64,000 nucleotides of DNA, taken from Acidaminococcus fermentans DSM 20731 (GTDB lineage: Bacteria; Bacillota; Negativicutes; Acidaminococcales; Acidaminococcaceae). Of this stretch, positions 1-7,378 are shown one piece after another. The stretch is taken from the NCBI RefSeq assembly GCF_000025305.1, contig NC_013740.1:1-64000 (forward strand), written 5' to 3'. Numbering within the stretch: position 1 is the first letter of the stretch; every line of letters starts with the position of its first letter. The notes under the pieces were generated by a model. It was not told where the DNA came from, did no database searches, and saw nothing but the letters and a program-made list of their open reading frames with translations. The position numbers and the translations under genes were made by a program.

Positions 1-33
1 AAAAAATCATCCCCTGGAGAAAGGAGGTTTGTC

Positions 34-1194
34 ATGGCCCGAAAAAAAATGGTGGAACTGGACCTGTTTGCGGAACAGGAACCGGCAGCGGAACCGGAAA
101 AAACGGCGCCCGCTGCCCCTCCGGAGAAGAAATCCCCTGCCTCCCTTCCCCAAAAGCCCTTTGTCACCAACCTTTCTCCCCGCTACACCTTTGACAATTT
201 CGTGGTGGGGAATTCCAACCGGTTTGCCAAGGCGGCGGCCATGGCCGTGGCCAACAATCCGGCCTTCGCCTACAACCCCTTCTTCCTGTTCAGCGATTCC
301 GGACTGGGCAAGACCCATCTGATGAACGCCATCGGCAACCAGATCCGGAAGAATCATCCGGACATGAAGATTCTCTACATTTCCAGCGAAACCTTCACCA
401 ATGAGCTGATCGAGAGCGTGGAGCACAACCGGCTGGAAGCCTTCCGGGAAAAATACCGGAGCATCGACGTGCTGCTCATCGACGACATCCAGTTCCTCCG
501 GAACCGGGAATCCACCCAGGAAGAATTTTTCCACACCTTCAACACCCTAGAAAAGGCCAACAAACAGATCATCATCTCCAGCGACCGGCCTCCCGCCGAA
601 CTGGACACCCTGGAAGAGCGGATGATCAGCCGGTTCAATTCCGGTCTCACCGCCGACATCCAGCATCCGGACCTGGAGACCCGGATGGCCATCCTCCAGA
701 ATCTGGCCCATACGGACAAGGTTCCCTTCCCCAATGATGTGATCCTGCTGATTGCCAGCAGCATTACCAGCAATATCCGGGAACTGGAAGGAGCTTACAA
801 CCGTGTCTGCGCTTATTCCACTGTGTCAAAAGAACCCATCACCCTGGAGCTGTGCCGCAGCGCCCTGAAGGAACTGAATCTCCTGGACACCCCCCAGTTC
901 GTCACTGTGGATGCCATCCAGCAGCAGGTGGCGGACCATTTCCGGCTCCACCGTGCTGAACTGATCGAAAAGAAACGGACCCGGCGGGTGGCGGTACCCC
1001 GGATGATCGCCATTTACCTGACCAAGGAAATGGCCGGTCTTTCCCTGAAGAAAATCGGGGAATGTTTCGGGGGCCGGGACCACAGCACCATCATCCACGC
1101 CTGCGAAAAAATCCAGAAAGACCGGCAGGAGGACCCGGAACTGAACCGGGAAATCGATGCCCTGATCCTGGAATTGAAGAATCGGACGCCCTGA
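34..1194 (+). CDS. DnaA paralogue lacking domain I (second DnaA)
   Basis: A 386-residue AAA+ initiator homologue, clearly related to the full-length DnaA encoded about 2.7 kb downstream. After a short Pro/Glu/Ala-rich leader (about residues 1-43) it goes straight into the AAA+ core, with a Walker A of DSGLGKTH near 88-95, Walker B LLIDD near 147-151, an SRF arginine-finger segment and a sensor-II-like IRELEGA. The C-terminus carries a domain IV helix-turn-helix with the DnaA signature CFGGRDHSTIIHACEKI, so it should bind DnaA boxes. DnaA domain I, normally about 80 residues used for self-assembly and helicase recruitment, is absent. The start is set by a strong AAAGGAGG eight bases upstream. 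Whether it initiates, competes with DnaA or regulates it cannot be told from sequence. Confidence 0.9.
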   Translation: MARKKMVELDLFAEQEPAAEPEKTAPAAPPEKKSPASLPQKPFVTNLSPRYTFDNFVVGNSNRFAKAAAMAVANNPAFAYNPFFLFSDSGLGKTHLMNAIGNQIRKNHPDMKILYISSETFTNELIESVEHNRLEAFREKYRSIDVLLIDDIQFLRNRESTQEEFFHTFNTLEKANKQIIISSDRPPAELDTLEERMISRFNSGLTADIQHPDLETRMAILQNLAHTDKVPFPNDVILLIASSITSNIRELEGAYNRVCAYSTVSKEPITLELCRSALKELNLLDTPQFVTVDAIQQQVADHFRLHRAELIEKKRTRRVAVPRMIAIYLTKEMAGLSLKKIGECFGGRDHSTIIHACEKIQKDRQEDPELNREIDALILELKNRTP

Positions 1195-1331
1195 CAGGAT
1201 GATCCGAATCCGGTCTGAAATATTCCATCAGTGTAACCTTCGTCCCTGCTCTCTGTACAGGGACGGAGGTTTTCTTTTTCTCTCCTGCAGGACTTTTCCA
1301 CAGGCTTTCAGCCTTTTCCACACCCTGGAAC

Positions 1332-1415
1332 CCCCATTAAATGGGCTTATCCACATAGTTATCCACACCTGTGGATAACTTTCAGTGGAAAACTCTCCTC
1401 CCTGTGGAAAACCCG
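1332..1415 (+). repeat. DnaA-box module, copy 1
   Basis: First copy of a module that starts CCCCATT..ATGGGCTTATCC and contains two tandem TTATCCACA boxes, an inverted TGTGGATAA and a trailing TGTGGAAAA. It matches 1597-1681 over nearly its whole length, with scattered substitutions. Confidence 0.8.
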
Positions 1416-1480
1416 AAAAGCCCCATTCCATGCCGTTTATGGGATTTTATCCCCAGAGTTATCCACATGTCCACTGGGAG

Positions 1481-1566
1481 TGGGGCTGTTGCATGAGCAA
1501 CAGCCCCGTCAACGGTCAGCTGTCAATTGTCAACGGCCGCTGGCAGCTGACAGTTGACAATCAAAA
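1481..1566. repeat. Hairpin plus GTCAA-type tandem repeat element inside the origin spacer
   Basis: A GGGGCTGTTGC / GCAACAGCCCC stem (1481-1507 region) is followed by near-tandem GTCAACGGTCA, GTCAATTGTCAAC and CAGCTGACAGTTGACAAT segments that form inverted pairs with each other. Related hairpin-plus-GTCAA units recur near 14276, 17066, 29899, 49592, 54592 and 63083. It separates the two DnaA-box modules. Confidence 0.6.
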
Positions 1567-1596
1567 GATATCCACACCCCCCTGCTCTCTCTCCGG

Positions 1597-1681
1597 CCCC
1601 ATTCCATGGGCTTATCCCCAAAGTTATCCACACCTGTGGATAACTTCCGGTGGAAAACTCCCTTCCCTGTGGAAAACCCGG
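1597..1681 (+). repeat. DnaA-box module, copy 2
   Basis: Second copy of the box module at 1332-1415. The first box is degenerate (TTATCCCCA). The central inverted pair TTATCCACA/TGTGGATAA and the trailing TGTGGAAAA are kept. Confidence 0.8.
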
Positions 1682-1738
1682 AATCCCCTGTTCCGCCGCC
1701 TTCTTTCCTCTTTTTCCCGGGAAGTTATGCACAGGAAC

Positions 1739-1767
1739 CGGACAAACTGCCCGGAATATGCTATACT
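1739..1767 (+). promoter_or_regulatory. Probable promoter of the HTH/coiled-coil gene
   Basis: CGGACA and TATACT separated by 17 bases, with an extended TGC before the -10. A DnaA-box variant TTATGCACA (1725-1733) lies just upstream of the -35, so DnaA control is plausible. Confidence 0.55.
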
Positions 1768-1848
1768 ATATCCATACAACCTTTGGAACTCACCGGTTCC
1801 TGTTCCGTACAACGTTGCCGGAACATTGCAGGACACCGGTTGTCTGGA

Positions 1849-1876
1849 AACCGCTGGAACTTCAGCGGTTTTCTTC
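1849..1876 (+). terminator. Terminator-like hairpin in the leader of the HTH/coiled-coil gene
   Basis: AACCGCTG pairs with CAGCGGTT around a six-base loop, and a T-rich TTCTT follows. It lies between the likely promoter (1739-1767) and the start codon at 1916, so it could be an attenuator. The T-tract is weak. Confidence 0.35.
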
Positions 1877-1915
1877 CTGTTCCGGAAATCTACAGCATAT
1901 TGAGGGATGTCCGCC

Positions 1916-2539
1916 ATGATCACCATCAAAGATTACGCCAAACAAAAAGGGGTTTCCTATGAAGCCATCCGCAAACAGATCAAACGGTATGAGAACGAAC
2001 TGGAAGGCCATCTGGTCAAACAGAACCGTTTCCTGATGCTGGATGACGAAGCCGTCCAGTTCCTGGACAGCAAGCGTTCGGAAAACCCCGTCATCGTCTA
2101 TGAACAGAACAAGGATGAAGAACTGGAGCAGCTCCGGCACGAAAACAAGGTGCTGCTGATCCAGATGAATACCGTCCAGGACCAGCTGGGCAAAGTCCAG
2201 CAGAAGCTCATTGCGGAAATGAACACCACCAAACTGCTGACCCAGGAAAAAGTCCATTACCTGGAATACAAGGCCCAGTCCGAACAAAAGGAAATCCAGC
2301 TGAAAGATCTGGCCCGGGCCCGAGATGCCGCCCAGGCCAAAGCCGACCAGCAGGAAGCGGTGCTGCGGCTGAAAGAACAGCAGATCGGCGCCCTGTCCGC
2401 CGCCAAGGAAACGGCGGCCGCCAGCCTGAAAGCCGCTGATGAACGGATCGCCCAGGCGGAAGCCCGGGCCAAAGCGGCGGAAGAAGAAGCCTCCCGGCTG
2501 AAGAACCGCAGTTTCTGGGACCGTCTGTTCAACCGCTGA
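1916..2539 (+). CDS. HTH/coiled-coil DNA-binding protein within the origin region
   Basis: A 207-residue protein of unknown function. The N-terminus (about residues 1-55) looks like a MerR/Rep-type helix-turn-helix (MITIKDYAKQKGVSYEAIRK) followed by a YLSE-like wing. From about residue 65 to 195 it is an almost uninterrupted Gln/Glu/Lys/Ala-rich coiled coil. It ends in an aromatic-basic tail, SFWDRLFNR, that could form a short amphipathic helix. The start at 1916 is preferred over an ATG at 1907 because the GAGGG lies about 9 bases before 1916 and almost touches 1907. The layout resembles plasmid RepX/KfrA-type proteins, known family features rather than proven homology. Its position between two DnaA-box clusters and two dnaA genes suggests a role in origin binding or segregation. 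Confidence 0.8.
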   Translation: MITIKDYAKQKGVSYEAIRKQIKRYENELEGHLVKQNRFLMLDDEAVQFLDSKRSENPVIVYEQNKDEELEQLRHENKVLLIQMNTVQDQLGKVQQKLIAEMNTTKLLTQEKVHYLEYKAQSEQKEIQLKDLARARDAAQAKADQQEAVLRLKEQQIGALSAAKETAAASLKAADERIAQAEARAKAAEEEASRLKNRSFWDRLFNR

Positions 2540-2750
2540 TCCATGCTTCTCAACAGGGAGTTATCCACAGCTGTGGATAACTCCCTGTGTATAACCTGCC
2601 TTTTGTGGATAACCGGAACTGCCCATGGTACGGCCCCGCCGGCAGGAACTGACAGAAAAGTTATCCACACTGTCCACAGGTTTTTCCACAGGAGCGGCCT
2701 GTTTCGTGATATAATGAAGTCTCTATTAAAGAATAAAGGATGGATCGGAT
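2540..2750. other. DnaA-box cluster B and dnaA promoter region
   Basis: This spacer contains a perfect 30-base palindrome (2557-2586) made of two abutting, oppositely oriented TTATCCACA boxes. Further boxes are TGTGTATAA at 2586, TGTGGATAA at 2604, TTATCCACA at 2661 and TTTTCCACA at 2682. The boxes run directly into the dnaA promoter, as expected of an autoregulated initiator gene. Confidence 0.85.
2707..2715 (+). promoter_or_regulatory. Extended -10 promoter of dnaA
   Basis: TGATATAAT is an extended -10 element with no good -35 at 16-18 bases. A TTTTCCACA box (2682-2690) occupies the place of the -35, which suggests direct repression or activation by DnaA. Transcription would start about 30 bases before the ATG at 2751. 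Confidence 0.55.
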
Positions 2751-4139
2751 ATGATGACGAAGAACCTGGCCCAGATTTGGGCCGAAATGCTGGCTGCCCT
2801 GTCCGCCAGTTTTGAAGGCAGAAGCTGGAAAATCTGGCTGGATGCCGCACACCCCCGTACCCTGGAGGAAAATACCCTTTCCCTGGATGTACCCAACGAT
2901 TTCACCAAAAACACCCTTCAGGAAAAATACCTGCCCATCATGGAAGAAAGCCTTTCCCAGATCTGCGGAAAACCCATGAAGGTCCAGATCGATGTGGTGG
3001 AAACCGCCAAGGAAGGGCCCTCCCTGTTCCCGGACGCACCGGCCCAGCCTGCACCGGAACCGGCGGCAGTCCAGCCGGAACCCCAGCCGGCCGCCAAACC
3101 CGCCCAGGAATTCGATTCCCATCTGTCTCCCAAATACACCTTCGACAATTTCATCCGGGGCAAATCCAATGAGGAAGCCTTCAACTTCTCCATGGGGGTG
3201 GCCAACGCGCCGGCCAAAAGCTACAATCCCCTGTTTCTCTACAGCGATCCCGGCCTGGGGAAAACCCACCTGATGAACGCCATCGGCAACTATATCCACA
3301 AGAAATTCCCCCAGATGAAAATCCTCTACACCTCCAGTGAAACCTTCACCAACGAACTGATCGGCGCCATCCAGCACAACACCAACGAAGCCTTCCGGAA
3401 CAAATACCGGAACATCGATGTGCTGCTCATCGACGATATCCAGTTCCTGCGGAAAAAGGAATCCACCCAGGAAGAATTCTTCCATACCTTTGAAGCCCTG
3501 AAACAGGCGGACAAGCAGATCATCATCTCCAGCGACCGGCCGCCCAAAGAACTGGACACCCTGGAAGAACGGCTCACCAGCCGGTTCATGCAGGGGCTGA
3601 TCATCGAAATCAACCATCCTGATTTTGAAACCCGCAGTGCCATCCTCCGGAGCATGGCGGAAAAAGACCATCTGGAATTCCCCCTGGAAGTGATCCAGCT
3701 GATCGCCACCAATGTAAAGACCAACATCCGGGAACTGGAAGGAGCCTATACCAAAGTCCATGCCTTCGCCAACCTGAACCATCAGCCGGTGACCATGGAA
3801 CTGGCCCGGAAAGCCCTGAAGGATCTGGATATGGGCAGTGCCGTGGACAAGGTGATCACCGTGGAAGCCATCCAGGAGCTGGTGGCCTCCCGGTACAAGA
3901 TCCGGGTGGAGGATCTGAAAGCCAAGAAACGGACCCGTTCCATCGCCTATCCCCGGCAGATCGCCATGTATCTCACCCGGGAACTGACGGACCTTTCCCT
4001 GCCCCGGATCGGAGAGTGTTTCGGGGGCCGGGACCACACCACCGTCCTCCATGCCTGCGACAAGATCTCCGAGGACAAGAAAAATGACGCCAATCTGGAG
4101 CGGCAGCTGGCCAAACTGGTGGAAGACCTGAAGAAATGA
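2751..4139 (+). CDS. dnaA: Chromosomal replication initiator DnaA
   Basis: A 462-residue initiator with all four domains. Domain I (about 1-85) includes a SWKIWL core. Domain II is a Pro/Ala/Gln-rich linker (about 90-120). The AAA+ domain has Walker A SDPGLGKTH near 165-173 and Walker B LLIDD, and the domain IV signature is CFGGRDHTTVLHACDKI. It assembles on DnaA boxes in the flanking spacers, opens the duplex and recruits the helicase. Both DnaA proteins here have SDxG where many DnaAs have GGxG at the start of the P-loop, so the two probably share a recent ancestor. Two adjacent ATGs exist at 2751 and 2754; AAAGGATGG lies upstream. It is followed by a third box cluster and dnaN. Confidence 0.97.
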   Translation: MMTKNLAQIWAEMLAALSASFEGRSWKIWLDAAHPRTLEENTLSLDVPNDFTKNTLQEKYLPIMEESLSQICGKPMKVQIDVVETAKEGPSLFPDAPAQPAPEPAAVQPEPQPAAKPAQEFDSHLSPKYTFDNFIRGKSNEEAFNFSMGVANAPAKSYNPLFLYSDPGLGKTHLMNAIGNYIHKKFPQMKILYTSSETFTNELIGAIQHNTNEAFRNKYRNIDVLLIDDIQFLRKKESTQEEFFHTFEALKQADKQIIISSDRPPKELDTLEERLTSRFMQGLIIEINHPDFETRSAILRSMAEKDHLEFPLEVIQLIATNVKTNIRELEGAYTKVHAFANLNHQPVTMELARKALKDLDMGSAVDKVITVEAIQELVASRYKIRVEDLKAKKRTRSIAYPRQIAMYLTRELTDLSLPRIGECFGGRDHTTVLHACDKISEDKKNDANLERQLAKLVEDLKK

Positions 4140-4386
4140 TGCTCCAGTTATCCACAAGTTGTGGATAATCTTGTGTATAACTTGTTGGTAATTTTGTGGA
4201 TAACACGGAAAGTCCCTGAAAAAGTGGATATGTGGATAAGTGAAAACCGGTTATCCACAGAGTTATCCCATCGGTTCCCACAGCCTGGAATGGGCCTGGA
4301 CGGACTTTTCCACATACCCACAGGCCCTACTACGAAGACTACGAATTTTTATAATTTCATCGTTTTAGAAACAAGGAGGTACTGTC
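4140..4386. other. DnaA-box cluster C and probable duplex-unwinding element (oriC)
   Basis: Boxes TTATCCACA or its complement occur at 4148, 4160, 4195, 4231 and 4251, with TGTGTATAA at 4172 and TTTTCCACA at 4306. The last box is followed by TACCCACAGG, a GGCC-rich step, then CTACTACGAAGACTACGA and an AT-rich run (4343-4375). That order of box, GC step, TAC-type trinucleotides and AT tract is the known layout of the Bacillus unwinding region with its DnaA-trio. This makes the dnaA-dnaN spacer the best candidate for the site of initial melting. The dnaN ribosome site (AAGGAGG) ends the region. Confidence 0.75.
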
Positions 4387-5514
4387 ATGCAGTTTTCATG
4401 TGAAAGCAAAGAACTGGCTCAAAGCGTCAATATCGTGAAAAGAGCCATTTCATCCAGCAATAACGCACCGATCTTTTCCGGGATCCATGCCATTCTCCAG
4501 GGAAACACCCTGCAGTTGATTGCCATGGACAATACCTATATGATGAACAAGAAACTGGACGTAAACGGAGAGGAGGACGGCGAACTCCTGATCCCCGCCA
4601 AGGCCATCGGGGATCTGCTGGCCCGTTTCGATCCGGACGAAGTGCTCACCGTCCAGCAACTGCCCGGTGAAAAAGAAATGACCCTGAAAGCCGCCAAAGC
4701 CCGGGGCCAGTACCACATTCCCCTGATGGATCCGGAAGAATATCCGGCCATGCCCCTGCTCCAGGGGGACCGGACCCTGCAGCTCCCGGAAGAAATCATG
4801 GGAAAGCTGATCTCCACCACGGTTTATGCCTGTTCCACCGATGCCAGCCGGCCGCTGTACACCGGGGTCTATCTGGAAAAGTCCGGACAGCATCTGACGG
4901 CTGTCGGGACCAACACCCATCGGCTGGCCATCAAGGAAGTGGAACTGCCGGAAGGGGATGACAGCGAATTTTCCATGCTGATTCCCGCCCGTCTCCTGAA
5001 GGAAATCGGCAGCAACCTGAATGGAGAACTGCCGGAACCGGTGGTCCTGACCCTGAAAGAACGGCAGATCATGGCCCAGGTGGGAAGCTTGACTATTATT
5101 TCAAGCCTGATTGAAGGAAAATTTCCTGATTACAAACGACCCATTCCTCCGTCCTTCAGCAACCGGACGGTTTTCAACCGGGTGGATATGGAAAAAGCCA
5201 TCCAGCGGGTCTCTCTGTTCTCCCAGTCCGATTACAACATTGTCCGGCTGGCCATCGATGCGGACGGAATTACCCTGTCTTCAGCGGTCAGCGACATGGG
5301 CCAGGGGAAGGAAATCATCGCCTGCCAGACGGTGGGAGACAACCTGCCCCTGAACATCGCCTTCAATTCCCGGTACATGACCGATTTCTTCAAGAACTGC
5401 GGCACGGACCGGGTAAGCCTGGAAACCAACCAGTCCCTGTCTCCGGCCCGGCTCATGCCGGAAGGGGATGAGAGCTATACCTATATCCTGACCCCGGTAC
5501 GGGTTATTTTCTAA
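4387..5514 (+). CDS. dnaN: DNA polymerase III sliding clamp beta subunit
   Basis: A 375-residue beta clamp made of three repeated clamp folds. It forms the ring that tethers the replicative polymerase to DNA. The N-terminus MQFSCESKELAQSVNIVKRA and the C-terminal YILTPVRVIF are typical, the latter close to the hydrophobic partner-binding pocket. Length matches the family. The start is set by AAGGAGG with suitable spacing. It overlaps recF by one base (TAATG), indicating translational coupling. Confidence 0.97.
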   Translation: MQFSCESKELAQSVNIVKRAISSSNNAPIFSGIHAILQGNTLQLIAMDNTYMMNKKLDVNGEEDGELLIPAKAIGDLLARFDPDEVLTVQQLPGEKEMTLKAAKARGQYHIPLMDPEEYPAMPLLQGDRTLQLPEEIMGKLISTTVYACSTDASRPLYTGVYLEKSGQHLTAVGTNTHRLAIKEVELPEGDDSEFSMLIPARLLKEIGSNLNGELPEPVVLTLKERQIMAQVGSLTIISSLIEGKFPDYKRPIPPSFSNRTVFNRVDMEKAIQRVSLFSQSDYNIVRLAIDADGITLSSAVSDMGQGKEIIACQTVGDNLPLNIAFNSRYMTDFFKNCGTDRVSLETNQSLSPARLMPEGDESYTYILTPVRVIF

Positions 5515-6650
5515 TGCGGCTGGAAAACCTGCGGCTGCTCCATTTCCGGAACTACGAGCAGGTGTCCATCCCTCTGGGACATAACATAACTATTTTTTAT
5601 GGAGACAATGCCCAGGGGAAAACCAACCTGCTGGAAGGCATCCATACGGCGGCCCGGGGATTTTCCTTCCGGACACGGCATGAGGAGGAACTGCCTTCCT
5701 TTGGGGCGGAGGAATGGGCGGCGGAGCTCCAGTACCGGGACCGGTACGGCTCCAGCCGGCTGCTGGTGAAACGGTATCCGGTACGGGGCCGGATGAAGAA
5801 GGAAAATCTGCTGAACGGGAACCCGGTCACCCCCCGGGAACAGTACGGGCTGGTGAACCTGGTGCTGTTCACTCCGGATGATCTCCAGCTGGTGAAGGGA
5901 GATCCGGCTCTCCGGCGGAAATTCCTGGATATGGAAATCGCCCAGGTCAGTCCGGTGTATTATGACCTGCTGGCCCAATACAACCGGGTGCTCCAGCAGC
6001 GGAACCGGTTCCTGAAACAGTGCCGGGACCGGGAAAAGCTGGAAGAAGCCCAGCTGCTGGTATGGGACGGAGCCCTGGCCCAGCTGGCGGCGGGAATCCT
6101 GGACCACCGTCTCCAGGCTCTTTCCGGGATCCTCCAGGCGGCCCGTCAGGTGTATGACGGCATCACCGGCACCCAGGAAGCCCTGACCCTTTCCTATGTG
6201 CAGAAGCGGGGGGACGGGGAAGAAACCGTAAGGGAAAACCCGGGGCCCGGCGCCTGGGAAGGATTCTACCGGGAACAGCTCCGGCTGCGGCACCGGTTGG
6301 ATTATCTCCGGGGCTACACCAGCCTGGGGCCGCACCGGGACGACCTGGAAATTTTCCATGAAGGCAGGCCTCTCCGGGCCTACGGATCCCAGGGTCAGCA
6401 ACGGACGGCGGCCCTGGCTCTGAAACTGTCCGAACTGGAATTCATCCGGTCCGTCCGGGAAGAATATCCGGTGTTGCTCCTGGATGATGTGCTCAGTGAA
6501 CTGGATCAGCACCGGCGGGAAAAGCTTCTGGGCTTCATCAACGGAACGGTCCAGACTTTCCTGACCGTCAATGACCGGCATCTGGCACCGGTGGACGGAG
6601 ATGTGGCCGCCTACCGGGTACGGGAGGGCCGGCTGGAGGAGACCCCATGA
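5514..6650 (+). CDS. recF: DNA replication and repair protein RecF
   Basis: A 378-residue SMC-like ATPase that helps load RecA at gaps and stalled forks. An N-terminal Walker A (GDNAQGKTNLLE, about residues 29-40) and a C-terminal signature and Walker B segment (LSELDQHRREKLL) are visible. It overlaps dnaN upstream by one base and the dciA-like gene downstream by four (ATGA), so the three are one transcription unit. Confidence 0.96.
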   Translation: MRLENLRLLHFRNYEQVSIPLGHNITIFYGDNAQGKTNLLEGIHTAARGFSFRTRHEEELPSFGAEEWAAELQYRDRYGSSRLLVKRYPVRGRMKKENLLNGNPVTPREQYGLVNLVLFTPDDLQLVKGDPALRRKFLDMEIAQVSPVYYDLLAQYNRVLQQRNRFLKQCRDREKLEEAQLLVWDGALAQLAAGILDHRLQALSGILQAARQVYDGITGTQEALTLSYVQKRGDGEETVRENPGPGAWEGFYREQLRLRHRLDYLRGYTSLGPHRDDLEIFHEGRPLRAYGSQGQQRTAALALKLSELEFIRSVREEYPVLLLDDVLSELDQHRREKLLGFINGTVQTFLTVNDRHLAPVDGDVAAYRVREGRLEETP

Positions 6651-7378
6651 AAGATTCCGAACTCCTGATCCTGAAAGTGATGAAGACCCCCAGAGCCCGG
6701 CAGCAGTTCCTGCTCCACTGGCTGAAAAGCCACTGGGCGGAGATCCTGGGCCATACGGCTGCCAACCATTCCCAGCCCTACCGGCTGGAGGACGGGGTCC
6801 TGTACGTCCATACGGACAACCCCATGTGGTCCAACCAGTTCCACATGATGCAGGGAAAACTGCTGGGACAGCTGAACCGGAAACTGGCCCCCTCCCTCCA
6901 GGGGAGGAAACGGATCATCCGGGAACTGAAGTTCTACCATGGGATCATCCAGGAGGAACTCCGGCCAAGGAGCGAAGAGGGTCCTTTCATGCTCCAGCGG
7001 GATGACAAAAGACGCTGTCCGGTATGCGGTGTCCCCCTGATCGGGACGGAGGAAATCTGCTCCGCCTGCCGGCGGAAACAGCAGGAAGCCCTGCGCCGGG
7101 AAATCCGGAAACAGCTGGATCTCCGGCCCTGGCTCTCCTATGAAGATTGCCGTGAACTGGTGAATTGTGATAGAATAACATTTACTGACGTGAAGGCGGT
7201 GCTGGAAGAATGGGCCCTGAACCGGGCTCTGGACCCCGGATCCACTGCCCGGGAAAAGGCATTTGCCGTGATGCTGGAAACCGGTCTCCGTCCGGAGCAG
7301 CTTCCGGAGGAAACCATCCGGCAGACCCTGGAAAAAGCCAGAAGGAGCCGTTATTATGTACCTGCACGTAGGAAATAA
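6647..7378 (+). CDS. DciA-like (DUF721) protein with C-terminal zinc ribbon
   Basis: A 243-residue protein. The N-terminal part (about 1-105) has the DUF721 pattern, including WAEILGHTAANHSQPYRLEDG and the NPMWSNQFHMMQ segment. That domain is shared with DciA, which operates the replicative helicase DnaB in many bacteria. Residues 124-141 add a CxxC-x10-CxxC zinc ribbon (Cys124, 127, 138, 141), followed by about 100 further residues. This is longer than typical DciA or DUF721 proteins. It sits between recF and remB, overlapping both. A replication role is inferred from family and position. Confidence 0.85.
   Translation: MKDSELLILKVMKTPRARQQFLLHWLKSHWAEILGHTAANHSQPYRLEDGVLYVHTDNPMWSNQFHMMQGKLLGQLNRKLAPSLQGRKRIIRELKFYHGIIQEELRPRSEEGPFMLQRDDKRRCPVCGVPLIGTEEICSACRRKQQEALRREIRKQLDLRPWLSYEDCRELVNCDRITFTDVKAVLEEWALNRALDPGSTAREKAFAVMLETGLRPEQLPEETIRQTLEKARRSRYYVPARRK

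Larger units (their letters stand above)
1195..1915. other. oriC-type spacer with DnaA-box cluster A
   Basis: This 0.7-kb non-coding spacer has at least six perfect TTATCCACA boxes (1347, 1359, 1459 and 1624 on plus; 1370 and 1635 on minus). It also has several TTTTCCACA-type boxes (1294, 1314, 1403 and 1668) and a TTATGCACA at 1725. An approximately 84-base module of boxes is present twice, at 1332-1415 and 1597-1681. A hairpin/repeat element at 1481-1566 lies between the copies. The right part holds the promoter and leader of the HTH/coiled-coil gene. Density and sequence of the boxes support an origin or DnaA-regulatory role; activity is inferred. Confidence 0.85.

Noticed and set aside
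1385-1962. Small plus-strand frames in origin spacer A
   Set aside because: They translate DnaA boxes and repeats, lack ribosome sites and overlap the promoter and leader of the HTH gene.
2661-4157. Very long minus-strand frames opposite dnaA, gyrA, gyrB and the adhesin
   Set aside because: They mirror GC-rich codon bias of the real gene; products are low-complexity Gly/His/Phe/Gln-rich with no recognisable domain and no ribosome sites.
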